A stretch of 10,525 bases of DNA, from the NCBI GenBank assembly GCA_003512825.1, contig DOOI01000026.1:1-10525 (forward strand). The letters are read 5' to 3'. Numbering within the stretch: the first letter of the stretch is position 1; each line of letters opens with the position of its first letter. Source of the stretch: Paracoccaceae bacterium (lineage in GTDB: Bacteria > Pseudomonadota > Alphaproteobacteria > Rhodobacterales > Rhodobacteraceae). The notes below the pieces were generated by a model. The model saw only the letters and a list, made by a program, of their open reading frames with translations, did no database searches and was not told the DNA's origin. Position numbers and translations under genes: made by a program. Of this stretch, positions 1-6,450 are shown piece by piece.

Positions 1-309
1 CGAAATCCAGCCCCCCATCTATGAGCCGACCAACACCTGCGGCCCCTCGGTCAGCGCGCCAATCGCGGCCATCGCATCCTGCGCCCAATCCCCGATAGAG
101 CCGTCAAGGAAATCACCCGAGGATTGACCGTGCCCGGAATAATCAAAGCGCAAAAAGGCCCGGCCTTGGCGCATGGCCCAGTCATCAAGGGCCTGTGCCT
201 TTGTGCCTGTCATATCCGAGCGAAAGCCGCCCAAAAACACCACACCCGGCCCGGTGCCCTTGCGGCGCTCATAGGCGATGCGCCGTCCGTTTGCCTCGAG
301 AAATTCCAT
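1..309 (-). pseudogene. ABHD10-like alpha/beta hydrolase, partial, with amber codon at the catalytic serine
   Basis: This is the N-terminal part of an alpha/beta-hydrolase that leaves the window at base 1. The ATG at 309 is preceded by GGAG with a 6-base gap, and it overlaps the TGA of the upstream creatininase gene (TGATG). Visible landmarks are a strand-loop LGGFRSDMTG (oxyanion region), RFDYSGHGQSSG, and then LVGS at codons 93-96. Codon 97 is TAG (19-21), and the same frame continues as MGGWIS. ABHD10-type thioesterases/esterases read LVGSSxGGW here, and the second serine is the nucleophile. The stop therefore sits exactly on the catalytic serine codon and is two base changes from AGC-type but one from TCG. 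As written the product is a 96-residue stub without active site. The rest of the frame looks undamaged, so the change is recent, a base-call error, or suppressed. Family assignment is firm at the alpha/beta-hydrolase level; the substrate is unknown. Confidence 0.75.
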
Positions 310-1124
310 CACCTGCTCCGAAACGCCACGCCACCTGTGCCCGCGCCCCGCAAATCAGCGGGCACCGCCCAAGTCGCCTCATCCATGATCAAAGCCGCCA
401 GCGCTCCGGCGCCCGCTTCCAAAATAGCTTCGCCCTTTTGTACAGTGGAGCGCGTCGGGTTCCCGGCCACCCCATTTGCAGTTATCGCCGCAAAAGGCCG
501 CCACCGATACGAGGCCTTGCCCGCAGCCAAAAAGCGCCCCCCCTCCATACCCTGCGTCAAGGACGCCAGATCAGAACTGTCCACCAGCCCCGGCTCGCAG
601 ACCATCATCATCGACGTCTCTGCCTCACAGGCATGCATGACCCCCTTTTGATCCTCCAGATGCCGCGCCAGATCCTCGCCCGCCTCTGTCACATAAGTCG
701 CCCCGACCAAGGTCGCGCCACAGCTTGCGGATAACTCATCACAGATCTGCTGCATGGCGATCATATTGCCACCATGGCTGTTGGAAATCAGGATATCGCG
801 AAAGCCTTGCCGCACCAAAGCCGCCACCAAATCCCCAATCAGCGCACGGAATGTCGCATGGCTCACTGTCAGCGTGCCGCCAAAGGGCATGTGATGTTCC
901 GAAAGTCCCGACCAGACCACAGGCGTCACCACCACAGGCCGGGTGCCGCTGGCCTTGCGCGCCGCGCGCACAGCCACCTCATGACCCAGCCGCGTGTCGG
1001 TCATTGTCGGCAAATGCGGCCCATGCTGTTCAATCGACGCAATCGGCAAAATCACCACCGCATTGGCCTCGGCCAAGGCACGCACCTCTTGCGCCTTCAG
1101 GCGCTGCCACTCCACTTCGGCCAT
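309..1124 (-). CDS. creatininase family amidohydrolase
   Basis: A 271-residue metal-dependent amidohydrolase of the creatininase (creatinine amidohydrolase/MftE-like) family, which is normally about 240-270 residues. The N-terminal metal motif is IEQHGPHLPTMTD at residues 31-43 (candidate ligands E32, H34, D43). SNSHGGN at 114-120 supplies H117, and HACEAETS at 164-171 supplies a late acidic ligand (E169). The family hydrolyses cyclic or linear amides at a two-metal site in the cytoplasm. The HGGN form differs from true creatininase, so creatinine is not implied. The start at 1124 has a strong GGGGAGG seven bases upstream. The gene ends by overlapping the start of the alpha/beta-hydrolase, so the two are probably one translationally coupled operon acting in one small-molecule pathway, which I cannot name. 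It is divergent from thrS with a 163-base gap. Confidence 0.88.
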   Translation of the reverse strand: MAEVEWQRLKAQEVRALAEANAVVILPIASIEQHGPHLPTMTDTRLGHEVAVRAARKASGTRPVVVTPVVWSGLSEHHMPFGGTLTVSHATFRALIGDLVAALVRQGFRDILISNSHGGNMIAMQQICDELSASCGATLVGATYVTEAGEDLARHLEDQKGVMHACEAETSMMMVCEPGLVDSSDLASLTQGMEGGRFLAAGKASYRWRPFAAITANGVAGNPTRSTVQKGEAILEAGAGALAALIMDEATWAVPADLRGAGTGGVAFRSR

Positions 1125-1287
1125 CCAAGAACCTCCCCTGTTGCTTTGGCGTCATCGTGACCCCAGTTCTTGATGCACGCAAGCCGCTCGCGATTGACTT
1201 TATGCGCCCCACCGCGCAAACCGCGCGCATAACACATAACCCGCAATCGGGCGTTCCGTGGGCGCCAAACCGACGAGGAGAGCCGCT

Positions 1288-3234
1288 ATGGCCCAGATTT
1301 CTCTCACTTTCCCTGATGGCTCGCAGCGCGAGTATCCCGCCGGGATCACCCCCGCCGAAGTCGCAGCCGCCATCGCACCCTCGCTGGCCAAGGCCGCAAT
1401 TTCCGCCTCGGTGAACGGCGCGCATTGGGATCTCCAATGGCCGATCCCCCAAAGCGCCTCCCTCGCAATCCACACCATGAAGGACGAAGCCCCGGCGCTC
1501 GAACTGATCCGCCACGACCTCGCCCATATCATGGCGCGCGCCGTCCAAGAAATCTGGCCCGACGTCAAAGTTACCATTGGTCCGGTGCGGGACTACGGAT
1601 GGTTCTATGACTTCGACCGCGCAGCCCCCTTCATGCCCGAAGATCTGGGTCAGATCGAAACCAAGATGAAACAGATCATCGCCGCCCGCGACCCGGTGAA
1701 AACCGAAGTCTGGGACCGCGCGCGCGCCATCGCCCATTATGAAGCCGCAGGCGAGCCCTATAAGATAGAGTTGATCAACCGCATCCCCGAAGGCGAAGAC
1801 CTGCGGATGTATTGGCATGGCGATTGGCAAGACCTGTGCCGTGGCCCCCACCTGCAACACACAGGCCAAGTCCCCGCCGATGGCTTCAAACTGATGAACG
1901 TCGCCGGGGCCTATTGGCTCGGCGACAGCTCTCGCCCAATGCTCCAGCGCATCTATGGCGTGGCCTTCAAAAACCGCGACGACCTCAAAGCCCATCTCAC
2001 CATGCTCGAAGAGGCTGGCAAACGCGACCACCGCAAACTCGGCCGCGAGATGAACCTCTTCCACATGCAAGAAGAGGCCCCCGGCCAAGTCTTCTGGCAC
2101 CCCAATGGCTGGACCATCTACACCGAACTGCAAGATTACATGCGTCGCCAGCAAAAACGTGGCGGCTATGTCGAGGTGAATACGCCCCAAGTGGTCAATC
2201 GCCACCTCTGGGAAAAATCCGGCCACTGGGCCAACTACCAAGAAAACATGTTCATCGTCGAAGTCGAGGAAGAGCACGCCAAACAGAAAACCGTCAACGC
2301 CCTCAAACCGATGAACTGCCCCTGCCACGTTCAGATTTTCAACGTTGGCCTGAAATCCTACCGCGAATTGCCGCTGCGGATGGCCGAATTCGGCTCGTGC
2401 AACCGTTATGAACCTTCGGGCGCTCTGCATGGCATCATGCGGGTGCGCGGCTTCACACAAGACGACGCGCATATTTTCTGCCGCGAAGATCAGATCGAAA
2501 GCGAGAGCAAGAAATTCATCGAATTTCTGTCCAACGTCTACCGCGACCTCGGCTTTAACGCGTTCAAGATCAAATTCTCCACCCGGCCGGAAAAGCGCGC
2601 GGGCGATGACGCGACATGGGACAAATCCGAAGGCGCGCTGGCAAATGCCACCTCCGCCGCCGGGTATGACTTCACGATCAACCCCGGCGAAGGTGCGTTC
2701 TATGGCCCGAAACTGGAATTCGTGCTCACAGACGCCATTGGCCGCGACTGGCAATGTGGCACCCTGCAAGTGGACTTCGTGCTCCCCGAGCGCCTCGATG
2801 CGGTCTATATCGGCGAAGATGGGGCCAAACATCGCCCCGTAATGCTGCACCGCGCCACGTTGGGCAGCTTTGAACGCTTCATTGGCATCTTGATCGAAAG
2901 CCACGCGGGCAAACTGCCCTTCTGGCTTGCACCGCGCCAAGTGGTCGTCGCCTCCATTGTCTCAGACGCAGATGACTATTGCGAAGAAGTCGCCGCACTG
3001 CTGCTCGACGCAGGCGTCCGCGCCGAAGTCGATCTCCGCAACGAAAAGATCAACTACAAGGTCCGCGAACACTCCGTCGGCAAGGTTCCAGTGATTTTGG
3101 CGATCGGCGCACGCGAAGTGGCCGAGCGCACCGTGACCCTGCGCCGCTTGGGCGAGACTCAAACCCGCACCGTCGCACTCGACGAAATCGTGAGCGCGCT
3201 CGCAGTCGAAGCCACACCGCCCGACCTTTTGTAA
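1288..3234 (+). CDS. thrS: threonine--tRNA ligase
   Basis: Threonyl-tRNA synthetase charges tRNA-Thr with threonine using ATP and clears mischarged seryl-tRNA. The 648-residue length is normal for bacterial ThrRS. A TGS domain covers about residues 1-62. The editing domain follows, with HDLAH (H76, H80) and CRGPH (C184, H188). The class II catalytic core runs from about 250 to 545. The zinc ligands appear as C344 in MNCPCH, H395 in DDAHIFC and H521 in LHRATLGS; their spacings of 51 and 126 match the E. coli enzyme. Motif 2 is [18 protein letters not shown], and the C-terminal anticodon-binding domain spans about 550-640. The ATG at 1288 was chosen because GAGGAG lies seven bases upstream and the protein then begins at the TGS strand MAQISLTF. 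The in-frame GTG at 1258 only adds residues unlike ThrRS. It stands alone, with a hairpin terminator directly downstream. No leader control element is evident. Confidence 0.97.
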   Translation: MAQISLTFPDGSQREYPAGITPAEVAAAIAPSLAKAAISASVNGAHWDLQWPIPQSASLAIHTMKDEAPALELIRHDLAHIMARAVQEIWPDVKVTIGPVRDYGWFYDFDRAAPFMPEDLGQIETKMKQIIAARDPVKTEVWDRARAIAHYEAAGEPYKIELINRIPEGEDLRMYWHGDWQDLCRGPHLQHTGQVPADGFKLMNVAGAYWLGDSSRPMLQRIYGVAFKNRDDLKAHLTMLEEAGKRDHRKLGREMNLFHMQEEAPGQVFWHPNGWTIYTELQDYMRRQQKRGGYVEVNTPQVVNRHLWEKSGHWANYQENMFIVEVEEEHAKQKTVNALKPMNCPCHVQIFNVGLKSYRELPLRMAEFGSCNRYEPSGALHGIMRVRGFTQDDAHIFCREDQIESESKKFIEFLSNVYRDLGFNAFKIKFSTRPEKRAGDDATWDKSEGALANATSAAGYDFTINPGEGAFYGPKLEFVLTDAIGRDWQCGTLQVDFVLPERLDAVYIGEDGAKHRPVMLHRATLGSFERFIGILIESHAGKLPFWLAPRQVVVASIVSDADDYCEEVAALLLDAGVRAEVDLRNEKINYKVREHSVGKVPVILAIGAREVAERTVTLRRLGETQTRTVALDEIVSALAVEATPPDLL

Positions 3235-3245
3235 CAATTCAAACC

Positions 3246-3274
3246 ACAACCGCCGGGTTCTCCCCGGCGGTTGT
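3246..3274 (+). terminator. hairpin terminator after thrS
   Basis: A perfect 12-bp inverted repeat (arms 3246-3257 and 3263-3274, loop TTCTC) begins 11 bases after the thrS stop. The stem is ACAACCGCCGGG paired with its exact complement. A T-rich but broken tract follows, so termination is likely but not of textbook form. It separates thrS from the buf genes. Confidence 0.8.
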
Positions 3275-3301
3275 AACGTTCTCCTCCTAAAAAATCCGTC
3301 G
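3272..3301 (+). promoter_or_regulatory. candidate ECF-type promoter for the buf operon
   Basis: The 232-base gap between thrS and bufA holds the thrS terminator and then TGTAACGTT (3272-3280), 16 bases, and CGTCG (3297-3301). This resembles the -35 (GTAAC/GGAAC class) and -10 (CGTC) elements used by extracytoplasmic-function sigma factors, at the usual spacing. Caulobacter bufferin operons are reported to be under the ECF factor SigF, which makes the match worth recording. The -35 overlaps the right arm of the terminator and the leader to bufA would be about 160 bases, so this is only a candidate. Confidence 0.25.
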
Positions 3302-3390
3302 TTTCTGCGCTGCCGCAACACATCGTTGTGAAAGTCAATGACGCCCGCGTGTAGCACGACCTCGTGAGTAGCCCGCCACATTGCCCTCCC

Positions 3391-3423
3391 GCTATCCCTT
3401 TGGCTATCCCCGGCACAGTGCCG
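3391..3423 (+). repeat. direct repeat and palindrome in the bufA leader
   Basis: GCTATCCC occurs twice, at 3391-3398 and 3403-3410, separated by TTTG (a 12-base period). It is followed at once by the near-perfect palindrome CGGCAC-A-GTGCCG (3411-3423). The cluster lies 45-77 bases ahead of the bufA start and is not explained by coding sequence. It could be an operator or a leader RNA structure. Confidence 0.35.
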
Positions 3424-3467
3424 AGGAAGGATGCCACGACAATCACTCACCAAAGGGAGTTCCAACA

Positions 3468-3773
3468 ATGACCATCAATCTCAAGACCGTCAGCCTCGCA
3501 GGCGCCATGGCCGCAGCCCTCGCCGCCCACGCCACCACTGTTTCGGCCGCAGAAAAAGAGAAATGCTTCGGCGTCGCACTGGCTGGTCAGAATGATTGCG
3601 CCGCTGGCGCTGGCACCACCTGCGCCGGCACCTCCAAAGTCGACTTCCAAGGCAATGCCTGGAAGCTTGTTGACGCAGGCACTTGCGTCGCAATGGAAGC
3701 CCCTGCCATGGCCGATGGCTCCAAGCGTATGGGCTCTCTCGAAGCCCTCGATCGCGATCTGCCCAAGAGCTAA
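3468..3773 (+). CDS. bufA: bufferin-type precursor protein (DUF2282, BufA family)
   Basis: A 101-residue DUF2282 protein with a Sec-type signal peptide: a hydrophobic segment covers about residues 8-22 and VSA-A is a likely cleavage site after residue 27. The mature part carries four cysteines (C33, C44, C52, C73) in the characteristic [24 protein letters not shown] and [11 protein letters not shown] blocks. A conserved-looking tail [13 protein letters not shown] follows. DUF2282 proteins are precursors modified by DUF692 (MNIO) enzymes. In studied bufferins cysteines become 5-thiooxazoles and the exported product binds copper in the periplasm. The ATG at 3468 was chosen because GGGAG lies eight bases upstream and the signal peptide starts there; an in-frame ATG at 3381 would bury the signal peptide behind 29 unrelated residues. 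It is the first gene of the buf cluster. Family call is firm; metal and exact modification are inferred. Confidence 0.93.
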   Translation: MTINLKTVSLAGAMAAALAAHATTVSAAEKEKCFGVALAGQNDCAAGAGTTCAGTSKVDFQGNAWKLVDAGTCVAMEAPAMADGSKRMGSLEALDRDLPKS

Positions 3774-3787
3774 GGCATCAACACGGC

Positions 3788-3807
3788 GGCGGGTCATCCG
3801 ACCCGCC
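3788..3807 (+). terminator. attenuator-like hairpin between bufA and bufB
   Basis: A perfect 8-bp stem (GGCGGGTC at 3788-3795, GACCCGCC at 3800-3807) with an ATCC loop sits 14 bases after the bufA stop. Pyrimidine-rich CCGTCCTTCTTC follows. It probably acts as a partial terminator or a 3'-end stabiliser, so that bufA mRNA exceeds bufBC mRNA. The left arm CGGGTCA (3790-3796) can also pair with TGACCCG (3824-3830), between the bufB ribosome site and its ATG. Confidence 0.5.
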
Positions 3808-3830
3808 CCGTCCTTCTTCGGAGTGACCCG

Positions 3831-4646
3831 ATGCGCGACACCCACCACCCCCACACCGCCCTGCCCCTAGCGCCGGGCGTTGGCTACAAGCCGCAGCATT
3901 ACACGGCCCTGATGCATGATCCGGGCACAGTGCGATGGCTCGAAATCCATGCCGAGAACTACATGGGGGGCGGCGGTCGCCCATTGGCGCAACTGCGCGC
4001 ATTGTCCGAACGCTTTGCGCTCTCCGTCCATGGTGTTGGCCTTTCCATTGGTGGCGAATCCCCCCTCGACACCGCGCATCTGGCCCGCCTCGCTTACCTG
4101 ACAAGCTGGCTCAACCCCGCCAGCTTCTCCGAACATCTCGCATGGTCCACCCATGATGGCGCGTTCTTCAATGATCTGCTGCCGCTTCCCTATACAGCCA
4201 CGACTCTGGCCCGCGTCTGTCGCCACATCGACCAAGTGCAAACCGCGCTTGGCCGTCAAATGCTGTTGGAAAATCCCTCCTCCTATCTCGCCTTCGTCGA
4301 AAGCGATTGGTCTGAGCCGGAATTCCTGTGCGAAATCACCCGCCGCACGGGCTGTGGTCTGTTGCTCGACGTAAACAATGTCTTTGTGTCCGCAACCAAT
4401 CTTGGCTTCTCCCCCGAAGCCTATATCGCGGCCTTTCCGCTCGATGCTGTCGGCGAGGTTCATCTTGGCGGTCACGCCCCCGACGTTGACGATCACGGCG
4501 CGCCGCTGTTGATCGACGCCCATGGTTGCCCCGTCGCCGATCCGGTCTGGACGCTGCTGGCCACCACTCTCGCACAAATGGGCCCGCGCCCGGTGCTGAT
4601 CGAATGGGATAATGACGTGCCCGATTGGCCCTTGCTCGCAGCCTAA
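3831..4646 (+). CDS. bufB: DUF692 multinuclear iron oxidative enzyme (BufB), ending at an early TAA
   Basis: DUF692 (MNIO) enzymes are TIM-barrel proteins holding two or three iron ions that oxidatively modify cysteines of a precursor peptide, here presumably BufA. The 271 residues contain the family landmarks: GVGYKPQHY (17-24), EIHAENYM (38-45), SVHGVGLSIG (65-74), SEHLAW (100-105), LLENPSSYL (145-153), LLLDVNNVFVSA (177-188), HLGGHA (211-216), DAHG (229-232) and IEWDNDVPDWP (257-267). All expected His/Glu/Asp/Asn positions are thus present. The ATG at 3831 has GGAG seven bases before it. The frame stops at TAA 4644-4646, yet it continues open for 18 alanine- and glutamate-rich helix-like codons to a TGA at 4701-4703 that overlaps the bufC ATG. 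The family usually has such a C-terminal helix, so the TAA looks like a nonsense change. All metal-site motifs lie before it, so activity may survive. Confidence 0.92.
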   Translation: MRDTHHPHTALPLAPGVGYKPQHYTALMHDPGTVRWLEIHAENYMGGGGRPLAQLRALSERFALSVHGVGLSIGGESPLDTAHLARLAYLTSWLNPASFSEHLAWSTHDGAFFNDLLPLPYTATTLARVCRHIDQVQTALGRQMLLENPSSYLAFVESDWSEPEFLCEITRRTGCGLLLDVNNVFVSATNLGFSPEAYIAAFPLDAVGEVHLGGHAPDVDDHGAPLLIDAHGCPVADPVWTLLATTLAQMGPRPVLIEWDNDVPDWPLLAA

Positions 4647-4699
4647 GCAGAGCGGGCCGCCGAGGCTCTCAAAACCGTCCAAACGGTCGAGATTACGTC

Positions 4700-5494
4700 A
4701 TGACGCAAACCATACGCAAAACAGACGCAAATCATACGTTGGATTTAGCCGCTGAAATCAGCCAATCCACCTTTCTGGCGGCCCTGCTGCAGCCGGATCT
4801 CGCCCCTCCAGAGGGGCTCATCGATGGTCAAAATCGCCCCGCCGGACGGCGCTTTTCGGTCTATCGCAACAATGTCATCGCCTCGCTCATCGACGCAATG
4901 GAAGTCGGTTTTCCAAGTGTTTTCAAATTACTAGGAGCTGAAAATTTCCGCCCCCTCGCCCGGCTCTTCGTGGCAGAACACCCGCCGCATTCCCCTCTCT
5001 TGATGCACTACGGCACCGCGTTCCCCAGCTTTCTCGCCAAGATTGACGCCCTGTCTCGCTTTCCCTACCTCCCCGACATGGCCCATCTCGACCTCGCGAT
5101 CCGCCAAAGCTACCACAGCCCAGACGCCCCCCCATTCGACCCACAAGATTTAGAAGGCAATCCACTGGAATCACTGCGCTTTTCCTTTGCACCAGCGACG
5201 AAAATTCTCGCTTCACCACAGCCCATTTTCAGCATTTTTCAGCACCTTTTCAACGCCGCGCCCCGCCCAAATCCCGGGCCAGAGGCCCTGCTCATCACAC
5301 GCGCCGAGTTTGACCCGATCCCCCATAGCCTGCCCCCGGGCGGGCATAGCTTCATCTCGGGCATCATGCAGGGTCATACCCTTGGAATTGCTTATGAAAA
5401 TACGCTCACAACCACTCCGGACTTCGACCCTACCCCACTCCTTTCCCTCCTGATGACCAGTGGCGCATTATGCGCCGAGGAAGGCCTGCCATGA
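4700..5494 (+). CDS. bufC: DUF2063 putative DNA-binding-type partner protein (BufC)
   Basis: A 264-residue protein of the DUF2063 family, the regular partner of DUF692 enzymes in RiPP-type clusters. In related systems (MbnC, TglI) such partners bind the precursor and present it to the iron enzyme. Family signs are the N-terminal helix FLAALLQPDLAPPEGL (25-40), RFSVYRNNVIASLIDAM (51-67), the helical FPSVFKLLGAENFRPLARLF (71-90) and FPYLPDMAHLDLA (121-133). The middle and C-terminal parts are poorly conserved in the family. The ATG at 4700 is chosen because its ATGA would overlap the ancestral bufB stop at 4701-4703. No good ribosome site lies upstream, so its translation probably depended on coupling to bufB; the early bufB TAA now leaves 53 untranslated bases between them. 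Its own TGA overlaps the doxX ATG. The DNA-binding label seen in databases is a name only. Confidence 0.88.
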   Translation: MTQTIRKTDANHTLDLAAEISQSTFLAALLQPDLAPPEGLIDGQNRPAGRRFSVYRNNVIASLIDAMEVGFPSVFKLLGAENFRPLARLFVAEHPPHSPLLMHYGTAFPSFLAKIDALSRFPYLPDMAHLDLAIRQSYHSPDAPPFDPQDLEGNPLESLRFSFAPATKILASPQPIFSIFQHLFNAAPRPNPGPEALLITRAEFDPIPHSLPPGGHSFISGIMQGHTLGIAYENTLTTTPDFDPTPLLSLLMTSGALCAEEGLP

Positions 5495-6033
5495 TCCGCC
5501 TGCTGACTGCCCCGCTCAATTTTCTGTCGCAACTTCAGAGACTTGATCCTTTACTGCCCCTTTTCGCCCGCGCCACTTTCGCCGCCACGCTCTTGGTCTA
5601 CTTCTGGTCCTCTGCCCTCACCAAAATCGGCCCCAATCCATGGACCCCGTCCTCTGGGGCTTTCGCGCAAATCTTTCCCCGCGCCCTCGAGGCGGTCAGC
5701 TATGATGCCTCGCGCCTCAGCCCGATCCATCATTTTATCGTTCTTTCAGGCACTTATGCGGAATTCATTCTTCCGGCGCTGCTGGTTCTCGGCCTGCTTA
5801 CCCGATTGATGGCATTGGGCATGATGGGCTTCATCACCCTTCAGTCGCTCACAGATCTCTTTGGCCACGGCGGCATCGCTCATGCTGAAACGCTGGGCCG
5901 CTGGTTTGACCGCTTCCCTGACGGCGCGATCCTCGATCAACGGGCCTTTTGGATGCTGACCCTGAGCATCTTGCTCGTCAAAGGCGCAGGCCCCGTCTCG
6001 CTCGACGCGTGGTGGCTCAATCGTCGTCAATAA
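5491..6033 (+). CDS. DoxX family membrane protein of the buf operon
   Basis: A 180-residue integral membrane protein of the DoxX family with about four hydrophobic segments (roughly 23-41, 83-103, 106-122 and 152-168). Typical features are the first-helix run ATFAATLLVYFWSSALTKIG, the Tyr-Ala-Glu of GTYAEFILPALLVLGLLTRLMALGM, and FITLQSLTDLFGH. The ATG at 5491 overlaps the bufC stop (ATGA), and GAGGAAGG lies about six bases upstream. DoxX proteins often end DUF2282-DUF692-DUF2063 operons (called bufD in some work). An electron-transfer or redox role with a quinone has been suggested for the superfamily, but the role in bufferin biosynthesis is not established. Its last 17 bases overlap the 3' end of the opposite-strand gene. 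The position says it belongs to the buf system; the function is inference. Confidence 0.88.
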   Translation: MIRLLTAPLNFLSQLQRLDPLLPLFARATFAATLLVYFWSSALTKIGPNPWTPSSGAFAQIFPRALEAVSYDASRLSPIHHFIVLSGTYAEFILPALLVLGLLTRLMALGMMGFITLQSLTDLFGHGGIAHAETLGRWFDRFPDGAILDQRAFWMLTLSILLVKGAGPVSLDAWWLNRRQ

Positions 6034-6385
6034 CCACAGGCGTGCGCGCCCCCAAAACCGCGATCACCGCCCCCGCCGAAACAAAAACCACAGGCGCCAT
6101 CGAAAAAGCCGTATAGCCATAGGTGGCAAACATCAGCCCCGATGCAATCGCCATCAAAGCCGCGCCCCAACCAGCATAGCGCAAAGAAAGCACGCCCCCG
6201 GAGATTGCCAACGCCGGCGCCAAATACACGGATTTAAACGATAAAAGATACGGCACCGCCGAGAAACCTGCGGCGTCAGGATCCGCATCGTGCCCCGTCA
6301 ATTCGGCCAATCCCGCCAAGAAAAAGCCAACCATCAACCCGGCAAGCCCCCCAACAACACCCAATAAAAACGCCGACTTACGCAT
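6017..6385 (-). CDS. uncharacterised four-helix membrane protein
   Basis: I do not recognise the family. The 122-residue product has about four hydrophobic segments (around 5-27, 52-68, 72-90 and 94-113). A short polar loop TGHDADPDAAG follows the first one, and the protein ends in an acidic VVIDDD tail. Positive residues near the N terminus (MRKS) suggest an N-in first helix. The ATG at 6385 starts directly at this helix, with a modest GGA seven bases upstream. The longer frame from 6442 adds a glycine-rich stretch with no ribosome site and is not preferred. The gene lies 64 bases downstream of the ArsC-like reductase on the same strand and converges on doxX, with the two 3' ends overlapping by 17 bases. 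Confidence 0.7.
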   Translation of the reverse strand: MRKSAFLLGVVGGLAGLMVGFFLAGLAELTGHDADPDAAGFSAVPYLLSFKSVYLAPALAISGGVLSLRYAGWGAALMAIASGLMFATYGYTAFSMAPVVFVSAGAVIAVLGARTPVVIDDD

Positions 6386-6398
6386 AATCACATCCAAA

Positions 6399-6450
6399 GG
6401 CCTACCACACCCTAGGCCAGATCCCCCAAGAGGAAAAGGCACCCTAGCCT
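6399..6450. repeat. inverted and direct repeats between the membrane protein and reductase genes
   Basis: GGCCTA (6399-6404) and TAGGCC (6413-6418) form a perfect 6-bp inverted repeat with an 8-base loop. The octamer CACCCTAG occurs at 6408-6415 inside it and again at 6440-6447. The second copy is embedded in a smaller inverted repeat, AGGC/GCCT (6437-6440 and 6447-6450), which abuts the reductase stop codon. This could be an operator of the membrane protein gene or a processing signal. Confidence 0.3.

Noticed and set aside
19..21. Reading the TAG as a pyrrolysine codon.
   Set aside because: Pyrrolysine is not known from this bacterial group and could not replace a serine nucleophile; mutation or base-call error is simpler.
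1125..1287. Promoters in the divergent creatininase/thrS gap (TTGACT at 1194-1199).
   Set aside because: No acceptable -10 lies at the right distance, so no promoter is claimed although one must exist nearby.
1030..2940. A 636-codon open frame on the minus strand opposite thrS.
   Set aside because: It is the antisense shadow of a GC-rich, strongly biased coding sequence. thrS is certain on the other strand, and the translation has no recognisable domain or ribosome site.
3381..3467. Longer bufA start.
   Set aside because: It would put 29 non-signal residues before the signal peptide and would swallow the leader repeats and the ribosome site.
3301..3467. A small RNA or riboswitch in the bufA leader.
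   Set aside because: No known riboswitch core or strong folded domain was recognised; only short repeats can be supported.
3867..4682. A 271-codon minus-strand open frame opposite bufB.
   Set aside because: Its length mirrors bufB and the translation is compositionally odd. bufB has all DUF692 motifs.
4674..4687. Hairpin ACCGT/ACGGT ahead of bufC.
   Set aside because: A 5-bp stem with a 4-base loop inside what was probably bufB coding sequence; expected by chance.
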